A DNA stretch of 64,000 nucleotides from Candidatus Avelusimicrobium luingense (GTDB lineage: Bacteria; Elusimicrobiota; Elusimicrobia; Elusimicrobiales; Elusimicrobiaceae). The DNA lies in contig OOHK01000006.1 in NCBI GenBank assembly GCA_900315845.1, forward strand, positions 106,144 to 170,143. The letters are read 5' to 3'. The notes beneath the pieces were generated by a model that was not told the origin of the DNA, made no database searches, and worked only from the letters and a program-made list of their open reading frames with translations. Shown one piece after another: positions 58,648 through 64,000 of the stretch. The position numbers were made by a program, and so were the translations under genes. Position 1 is the stretch's first letter, and the number at the start of each line of letters is the position of its first letter.

Positions 58648-59802
58648 CTATCTGTTTTTTTTACGGCGCAAACAAGCCGGAATCATCATTTCATCTTCGG
58701 GTGGCGTCGTCCGTTCTTTTTCAAAAGATGAAAATACATTCGTCGTCGTTGGCTTGGTAGATACGGATACAAACGACGGTTGCGACGGCAACTTCGGGCG
58801 TCCTTGAAACACGCGGACTTTGTCGGAACTAAATCCGGTCGCAATTACCGTTACCTTAAATGTACCGGCCAACGAAGAATCATATGTATAACCAAACATA
58901 ATGATTGAATCATTACTGGCATATTGCCGAATTAAATTCATCACTTCGCCTTGTTCCAATAAAGTCAAATTTTCTTCGGCGGAAAAGTGAACAATAAATC
59001 CTTTGGCGCCACGGATATCGGCATTTTCCAACAGCGGTGAAGAAATCGCTTTTTTAACCGCTTGCAAATGGCGTTCGGGCCCGCTGGCTTCACCTATTCC
59101 GATAAGCGATTTATGGGAATGGCACATGACTTTGCGGATATCGTTAAAATCAATATTTACTTCACCCGGTTGCGTAATCACTTCGGAAATACCTTTAACG
59201 GCTTGCAAAAGCACTTCATCTACCATTTTGAAGGCATCGCGCGAAGATGTTTCCGGGTCAATGTTGGCAAACAATTTTTCGTTCGGCACGATGATCATGG
59301 AGTCCACGTATTTAGCCATTTCTTTAATACCTTCATCGGCTTGTTTTTCGCGCACGTATCCTTCAAAATTAAACGGGCGGGTAACTACACCTACGACGAG
59401 CAAATCATCTCCGTACAAATCTTTAGCCAATTTAGCCAAATACGGAGCAACGCCGGTTCCCGTGCCGCCCCCCATTCCGGCAGTAATAAAAAGCAAATCG
59501 CATTGACCGATAATGAGTTTGAGTTTCTCGGCCGATTCTTCGGCGGCCAATTTACCGCGTTCCGGGTCTCCGCCTACGCCTAAACCTTTGGTAATTTTTT
59601 CGCCCACTTGTACCAGATACGGGGCTTGGTTACGGCGCAAATCTTGCGCGTCGGTATTAACAGCAATAAAATCAACATCTTTTAGGCCGGAAGACACCAT
59701 GTGGTTAATCGCGTTACCACCGCCGCCACCGACACCGATTACTTTAATTTTGGCCTTTTTCGATTCAAACGAATTGGCCGGCATAAACAAATCTCTTGTC
59801 AT
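58648..59802 (-). CDS. ftsZ: cell division GTPase FtsZ
   Basis: Tubulin-like ring-forming protein, 384 residues. GTP-binding GGGTGTGVAP near residue 105 and the IGVGGGGGNAINHM opening are complete; the T7 loop NIDFNDIRKVM is present. The extreme C-terminus EMMIPACLRRKKNR fits the conserved DIPAFLR peptide that binds FtsA. The start at 59802 (MTRDLFMPAN) follows GAGGA with 6-base spacing; an ATG 45 bases upstream lies in the end region of ftsA. It sits 11 bases after ftsA. Confidence 0.96.
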   Translation of the reverse strand: MTRDLFMPANSFESKKAKIKVIGVGGGGGNAINHMVSSGLKDVDFIAVNTDAQDLRRNQAPYLVQVGEKITKGLGVGGDPERGKLAAEESAEKLKLIIGQCDLLFITAGMGGGTGTGVAPYLAKLAKDLYGDDLLVVGVVTRPFNFEGYVREKQADEGIKEMAKYVDSMIIVPNEKLFANIDPETSSRDAFKMVDEVLLQAVKGISEVITQPGEVNIDFNDIRKVMCHSHKSLIGIGEASGPERHLQAVKKAISSPLLENADIRGAKGFIVHFSAEENLTLLEQGEVMNLIRQYASNDSIIMFGYTYDSSLAGTFKVTVIATGFSSDKVRVFQGRPKLPSQPSFVSVSTKPTTTNVFSSFEKERTTPPEDEMMIPACLRRKKNR

Positions 59803-59813
59803 AACATCCTCTA

Positions 59814-61064
59814 TCAACCGCCGAAAATATCCACGTTTTTGAACCACTTACCGATTTTGCCGAACAACGACGAGTTGTTTTCATATGTAGGACGGCCATA
59901 CACTTCTTGCACCCCCGATCCGGCGGCGTAAATCACAAGCGACATCGCCGTACTGAATTGCGGGTCAAAGAAAGCATCTTCACTGGTAATTAAATCGCGC
60001 TGAACGATACCGCGGCGGACTTCTTTAAGTCCTAAAATGTTTACACAATGTTCCGTAATACCCGGCATAAGCGAACCGCCACCGGTTACCACGCCCACCA
60101 CCGGGAAATTTTTATATCCCGATGCTTCCACGCAATGGGCCACTTGTTCAATCAGTTCTTCCACGCGCGGCTGAATAATATCTAACACATAACTTTTTTT
60201 AATGTTATGCGTGCTGCGTCCGTCCAACGACGGTACCGGCACTTCGCCTTCTTCATCTAAAAATGTCGGGAAAGACACGCCGTATTTTTCTTTAATTTCT
60301 TTGGCGTTAGCACGCGAAGTATGTAACACGCGCGATAAATCGCCGGTGATCAAATCGCATCCGTAGGGAATATCACGGGAAAATTTCAAAATGCCGTCAA
60401 TGTAAATACCGACGGACATGGTTTCCCCGCCCAAATCCAAAATAAGCGCACCGATATCTTTTTCTTCTTGCGACAGGACACATTCGCCTAACGGTACCAG
60501 CCCGTAAAACGTATCATCAATTTTATAACCGGGGCGTTGAATGGCCTTGGCCAAATTATTCATGTGGGTAGAAGATCCCGTCGTGATATGCACGTCCACT
60601 TCCAACAAAGAACCTTCCATTCCTTCGGGGTTAGTAATGCCGCGTTGTTTATCAATAGAAAAACCTTGTGTGATTACGTTGACGATTTCATTATCGTTTT
60701 TAAGCGGCATGGCTTTGGCATTTTCTACCGCGAGGTCCATATCGTCTTGTGTAATTTCTTTATCCATACGGGAAATATTATACGTACCATGGTTGCTAAA
60801 TGATTCTAAATGAGCCCCGCGCACACCGACGAACAAATTACCGATATTGCGGTTACATTCCCGTTCAATACTTCCCAAAAGATGTGTAACGGCGGCAGAT
60901 GTTTCCCGAATATCCGACACCATCCCCCCGCGTATCCCCCGACAAGGCACACTTCGCCCGGCCAACACTTTTAATGTATTTGTTTCTGTATCATGAGCGG
61001 CGGCGATACACGTCAATTTTCCGCTTCCCACATCAAGTCCTGCGATTAAAGTTGGTTTTGCCAT
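59814..61064 (-). CDS. ftsA: cell division protein FtsA
   Basis: Actin-family membrane tether of FtsZ, 416 residues. The phosphate-1 segment IAGLDVGSGKLTCIAA begins the protein, then VEVDVHITTGSSTHMNNL, DLGGETMSVGIY, and VVTGGGSLMPGITEH. The C-terminus SLFGKIGKWFKN is the expected amphipathic membrane-binding helix. A TATACT box lies upstream on the reverse strand and the leader includes GGTGG. It is directly followed by ftsZ. Confidence 0.95.
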   Translation of the reverse strand: MAKPTLIAGLDVGSGKLTCIAAAHDTETNTLKVLAGRSVPCRGIRGGMVSDIRETSAAVTHLLGSIERECNRNIGNLFVGVRGAHLESFSNHGTYNISRMDKEITQDDMDLAVENAKAMPLKNDNEIVNVITQGFSIDKQRGITNPEGMEGSLLEVDVHITTGSSTHMNNLAKAIQRPGYKIDDTFYGLVPLGECVLSQEEKDIGALILDLGGETMSVGIYIDGILKFSRDIPYGCDLITGDLSRVLHTSRANAKEIKEKYGVSFPTFLDEEGEVPVPSLDGRSTHNIKKSYVLDIIQPRVEELIEQVAHCVEASGYKNFPVVGVVTGGGSLMPGITEHCVNILGLKEVRRGIVQRDLITSEDAFFDPQFSTAMSLVIYAAGSGVQEVYGRPTYENNSSLFGKIGKWFKNVDIFGG

Positions 61065-61152
61065 AATTTGTCCACCTGTAAGTAGAATAAATTTTAGTAT
61101 AAAAAAACGGTTTAGGTCTAGTGATTTTTAGGCCCAACTTCTATTATAAATA

Positions 61153-61980
61153 TTACGGAGCCTTTTGTGTCAAAAAAACTTTCCCATTTTCAAAATAAGC
61201 AAAGTGTAACACAAAGGGTGTCTTATATTTTCCCCGAGCAATTGCCATAATTTGGGCGGCACGCGCGGCTTTCTGCTTTAATTGTACGGCAGAGCCGAAA
61301 TCAATTTCATTTCCGTCGGGCAAATGCATACGGACGGTATTGTCGGTCAAATTCATTTGTAAAAACGTAAAATTTAATTCTTTATTGAGTTTGAGTGTAC
61401 TTTCCACCAAATCAATAAACTCACTGCTTAATTTTTCCGGCACTTTTCCTTCCAACGCTACCGAGGGTACTTCGCTAAGCAAACCGGGGTTCGGGTCAGC
61501 ATAAACCGTACTGTCTTTGTCAATAAACGACACACTACCGTCGGGCCGAATAAATTTAGCCAATGGTACGCGATGTTTAGCAAAAACCGTTAATTTCCCG
61601 CTAAACAACCCACGTTTAACGGATACATCGGTAAGCATCGGATATTTTTTGATGATATTTTGACGAAGTTGGACAGCGTTTTTAATAGTAAAAGGTTTGT
61701 TTTGATGGACGGATGCTAACGCAAGTAAAGCCTTGTTCAAATCGCCGGTGATACCGGCAACCGCCACGCTTTTGACATGCCAATCGGACAAGCGGGCTTG
61801 CGAAATCGTGCGGTACAGTTTGCGTCCGCCCCAATAACCGCCGCCCAGCACAAGGCCGACGAGCAAGAAAAAAACAATCAGTTTCAATAAAAACCGCGCC
61901 CCATTGTTCCCGCGTCCGGTTCTTTTCCGTTTGGATAAAGAAGCCGTTGATTTCCGGGAATAGTTGCGCGATTTTATCAT
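61153..61980 (-). CDS. ftsQ: cell division protein FtsQ/DivIB
   Basis: A 275-residue bitopic protein. A Lys/Arg-rich cytoplasmic N-terminus is followed by a transmembrane helix at about residues 32-54 and a POTRA-like domain (residues 68-135: KSVAVAGITGDLNKALLALASVH...VQLRQNIIKKYPMLTDVSVKRGLFSGKLTV), then the beta domain. The order ftsQ-ftsA-ftsZ confirms the call despite weak sequence conservation. The murB/murC/ddl genes that often precede ftsQ are not present; a tRNA gene is directly upstream. The start MIKSRNY (61980) is preferred. Confidence 0.85.
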   Translation of the reverse strand: MIKSRNYSRKSTASLSKRKRTGRGNNGARFLLKLIVFFLLVGLVLGGGYWGGRKLYRTISQARLSDWHVKSVAVAGITGDLNKALLALASVHQNKPFTIKNAVQLRQNIIKKYPMLTDVSVKRGLFSGKLTVFAKHRVPLAKFIRPDGSVSFIDKDSTVYADPNPGLLSEVPSVALEGKVPEKLSSEFIDLVESTLKLNKELNFTFLQMNLTDNTVRMHLPDGNEIDFGSAVQLKQKAARAAQIMAIARGKYKTPFVLHFAYFENGKVFLTQKAP

Positions 61981-62000
61981 GTGATAACCCAAAAAATAAA

Positions 62001-62084
62001 TGGGCGGAAAGGGACTTGAACCCTTAAGGACTTTCGTCCATACGGTCCTGAGCCGTACGCGTCTGCCAATTCCGCCACCCGCCC
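62001..62084 (-). tRNA. tRNA-Leu (CAG)
   Basis: On the reverse strand an 84-base cloverleaf starts GGGCGGG and ends TCCGCCCA. The anticodon stem TACGG / CCGTA carries the loop CTCAGGA, so the anticodon is CAG (Leu, CUG). A long variable arm (GGAC-GAAA-GTCC) confirms a class II tRNA. CCA is not encoded; the next bases are TTT. Confidence 0.95.
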
Positions 62085-62142
62085 AAGTGTATATATTTTA
62101 GAATATTGCAACAAAAAAATCTAGTGATTTTTAGTCGTATAT

Positions 62143-62613
62143 TTAGAAACGGATATTGTTTTTGAACGTCTGTTCCATTTCGCGGTTTAAGTCACGCTTT
62201 TTAAGTGCGTCGCGCTTATCAAACAAGTGTTTGCCTTTGGCGACCGCTAATTTCAGTTTAGCCCAACCGTTTTTAAAATAAATTTCCAACGGGATAAGTG
62301 CATATCCCTTCAGTTCGGCTTTGGCGGATAATTTACGAATTTCTTTTTTATTTAAGAGAAGTTCCCGAACACGCGTCGGTTCCAATTCGGTAAGCGAATT
62401 AAACTTATACGGTTTAACGTGCATATTATACACATACGCACGCCCGTTTTCTATCCGCACAAAACTTCCTTCCAAACTGACCTCTTTTTGACGAACCGAT
62501 TTAACCTCGGCCCCCAGTAGAGAGAGCCCGGCTTCGTAATCGGATTCAATAAAATAATCGTGATAGGCTTTGCGGTTGGAGCACACGACTAAAACGGACT
62601 GTTTTTTCGGCAT
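62143..62613 (-). CDS. smpB: SsrA-binding protein SmpB
   Basis: Binds tmRNA for trans-translation. The 156-residue product from MPKKQSV shows the family core NRKAYHDYFIESDYEAGLSLLGAEVKS (Arg/Tyr contacts) and the C-terminal tail KGKHLFDKRDALKKRD, which sits in the mRNA channel. A TATAAT box ends 6 bases upstream of this ATG and there is no ribosome-binding site, which fixes the start and suggests leaderless initiation. No tmRNA gene is evident next to it. Confidence 0.95.
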   Translation of the reverse strand: MPKKQSVLVVCSNRKAYHDYFIESDYEAGLSLLGAEVKSVRQKEVSLEGSFVRIENGRAYVYNMHVKPYKFNSLTELEPTRVRELLLNKKEIRKLSAKAELKGYALIPLEIYFKNGWAKLKLAVAKGKHLFDKRDALKKRDLNREMEQTFKNNIRF

Positions 62614-62652
62614 GGGTATATTATAGCAAATACGCACCTAACAGACAGAAAA

Positions 62653-62678
62653 CAGGCCGGAGCGTTTGCTCCGGCCTG
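62653..62678 (-). terminator. terminator of the Cys-rich gene at the right edge
   Basis: A perfect 11-bp stem CAGGCCGGAGC / GCTCCGGCCTG with loop GTTT, followed on the reverse strand by GTTTTCTG. It lies 16 bases after the stop of the Cys-rich gene. Confidence 0.8.
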
Positions 62679-62694
62679 ATGGATATTTTCACAA

Positions 62695-63999
62695 TTAGTG
62701 AGCACAGGTGCAGTTCCAAGTTCCCGTCACACAACTGCAGTTTTTCCAGGTTCCCCAACCGCCACATCCGCAGCTCCATGTTTGTCCCGCCGGGCAGTTT
62801 ACGGCCGCATAATGGAAGGAGAACAGCCGGCCATTCGTGTTATACGAATGACCTTTGTCCAACGTTCCATCAAAATCTTTATTGATCACTTCCGGCAAAA
62901 CATAGCCGTTGCCACCAATATCCGCTGACGGGTAGCATCCGCAGTTACTATAGGATATACAGCACGAACCGTGCGGTTTGTTACTTTCCGAACAACCATT
63001 ATATGGGGGTGTACAAGAACCACAACCATCGTAGTGATATCTCCAATTGCTCGCAGCCGTACAAGACCACTGTTGCGTTCCGGGATAACCGTTCAAACAA
63101 GTACAGGGGTCCGAACCCGGGTTTTCATCACAACAAGACGAGTTTCCACTACAAGCGGAGTATGCCGCACTACCCGTTTTCCATTTGTGAGTAGATGTAT
63201 TACAGTAGTGCGTACGGGTACCACAGTTGGTCGGATAGTTGGCCCCCGATGGAGTACAAGGTTCCGTTGCATTCCCCGTACATTCTATTTCTACACATCC
63301 CGAATTATCCCAATTACCGCAAGTTTTGCCATACGAATTGGTACATGTACAAGTTCGGGTTGCTGTACCGGAATATCCGCTGGGGCAAGAACCGGTTTCC
63401 GTTGTGGTTGCTCCCGGATTACACCGACATGACCAATTAGATGCCCAGTAACCGCTTCCCTGACAGGTTTTAATGTTTGTGCCGGCTAAACCATCAGTAG
63501 AACAACTACTTCCTTCAAGGACTGCGCTTGTTCCCGTACAAGAACCGTAACCACCCCAAAAGCCATTGGAACAAGTACGAGTTTGGCTACCGCACTGGTT
63601 ACATTCTCGACTTTGTTGCTGTCCATTGGTACATTCGCAATCCGCCACCGTACAAGAACCCCAAGCGCCCCAAGTTCCGGTGCTGGTGTCGCAAGTACGT
63701 GTTTGTGTACCTGAGTTGTTACATCCGCAAGGTCTCGTGTTTGTATAACCACCTTCCGGAGCGCATTCACAATGAACCCCTTGACAAGCACTCCAAGCGC
63801 TCCATTGACCGGTTGTCGTATCGCAAGTACGTGTTTGCGTACCTGAATTATTACAACCGCAGGATTGTTCACTAGCCCCCGGACAAGGAATGGGCGGGTT
63901 ACAACTTTCTTCCGTAGCGGTATAATCCGCACGGGCAATCAGTTGGTTGCACGGCGGATAATCTTTATTTAATTTATCGCATTGGTTACCCGGTGCATC
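62695..63999 (-). CDS. large Cys-rich repeat protein (TSP1-like repeats), N-terminus outside window
   Basis: The reverse strand is open from the window edge (base 63999) to a stop at 62695, about 434 residues, so the real start is beyond the window; GTG at 63648 is merely internal. The visible part repeats a Cys/Gly/Thr unit of about 35 residues: NNSGTQTRTCDTTTGQWSAW, then SC..ADCEC. The WSxWSxC and TRTC wording is reminiscent of thrombospondin type-1 repeats. A C-terminal region from about residue 330 has PEVINKDFDGTLDKGHSYNT and a final Cys/Trp-rich tail. Function unknown; a secreted or surface adhesin-like role is inferred. Confidence 0.6.
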   Translation of the reverse strand, partial: DAPGNQCDKLNKDYPPCNQLIARADYTATEESCNPPIPCPGASEQSCGCNNSGTQTRTCDTTTGQWSAWSACQGVHCECAPEGGYTNTRPCGCNNSGTQTRTCDTSTGTWGAWGSCTVADCECTNGQQQSRECNQCGSQTRTCSNGFWGGYGSCTGTSAVLEGSSCSTDGLAGTNIKTCQGSGYWASNWSCRCNPGATTTETGSCPSGYSGTATRTCTCTNSYGKTCGNWDNSGCVEIECTGNATEPCTPSGANYPTNCGTRTHYCNTSTHKWKTGSAAYSACSGNSSCCDENPGSDPCTCLNGYPGTQQWSCTAASNWRYHYDGCGSCTPPYNGCSESNKPHGSCCISYSNCGCYPSADIGGNGYVLPEVINKDFDGTLDKGHSYNTNGRLFSFHYAAVNCPAGQTWSCGCGGWGTWKNCSCVTGTWNCTCAH

Positions 64000-64000
64000 C

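Noticed and set aside
63003..63440. Forward-strand frames at the right edge
   Set aside because: They mirror the repetitive Cys codons of the reverse-strand gene and show no independent coding signal.

Overview
The window reads as a chromosomal segment of a Gram-negative, host-associated member of the phylum Elusimicrobiota (Elusimicrobium/Avelusimicrobium-like). This is inferred from the unusual abundance of type IV pilin-like genes, the gene content and roughly 43-45% G+C by spot sampling. An outer membrane is implied by kdsA, lptC/lptA/lptB, a Pal-type lipoprotein and a PilQ secretin. I see no prophage, insertion sequence or CRISPR array.

Layout. 1-5.6 kb: a truncated DUF2207-type membrane protein, then a forward run fmt / PASTA protein / rpe / rpsP / khpA / trmD / rplS. 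5.6-10.4 kb: an orphan pilin, pal, a 357-base gap rich in perfect DnaA boxes (candidate oriC), a degenerate esterase-fold protein, a HEAT-repeat protein, dut and another pilin. 10.4-13.4 kb: the kdsA-lptC-lptA-lptB operon, followed by a pair of 67-bp repeats. 13.6-20.7 kb: a Cys-rich secreted protein, the dapF-dapL-pilin operon, a nitroreductase, a pilin, and a ThrS without TGS domain. 20.8-23.8 kb: an LtaS/EptA-like phosphotransferase and two tandem pilins with a fossil of the phosphotransferase 3' end between them. 23.9-32.8 kb: yajC-secD-secF, two envelope or metabolic genes, pilins, an MscS channel, lipoproteins and clpP.

32.8-47.5 kb is a reverse-strand operon encoding nearly a whole type IV pilus / type II secretion-like machine: a secreted coiled-coil protein, a PilM-PilN fusion, PilO, PilP-like, PilQ, PilB, PilC, six minor prepilins and a secreted HExxH protease. 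An O-antigen-ligase/TPR protein lies upstream, and PilT lies at 57.5-58.6 kb. No prepilin peptidase (PilD) is in the window. 50-54 kb holds LemA with two M48 proteases, a secreted protein and an ankyrin-repeat protein. 55-64 kb runs (reverse) ftsQ-ftsA-ftsZ-pilT-cmk-plsC-rpsA, with tRNA-Leu(CAG), smpB and the 3' part of a large Cys-rich repeat protein at the edge.

The unifying theme is one pilus machine served by many substrates. There are six clustered minor prepilins and eight scattered prepilin genes, mostly on the reverse strand and butted against the 3' ends of unrelated forward genes. They share an almost invariant N-terminus and have divergent C-terminal parts. Three of the scattered genes have promoters whose -35/-10 spacer is a 10-11 bp A/T homopolymer, which suggests phase-variable expression. 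A duplication scar between two tandem pilins shows one way the family expands. All functional statements are from reading the sequence; no database search or computation was run.
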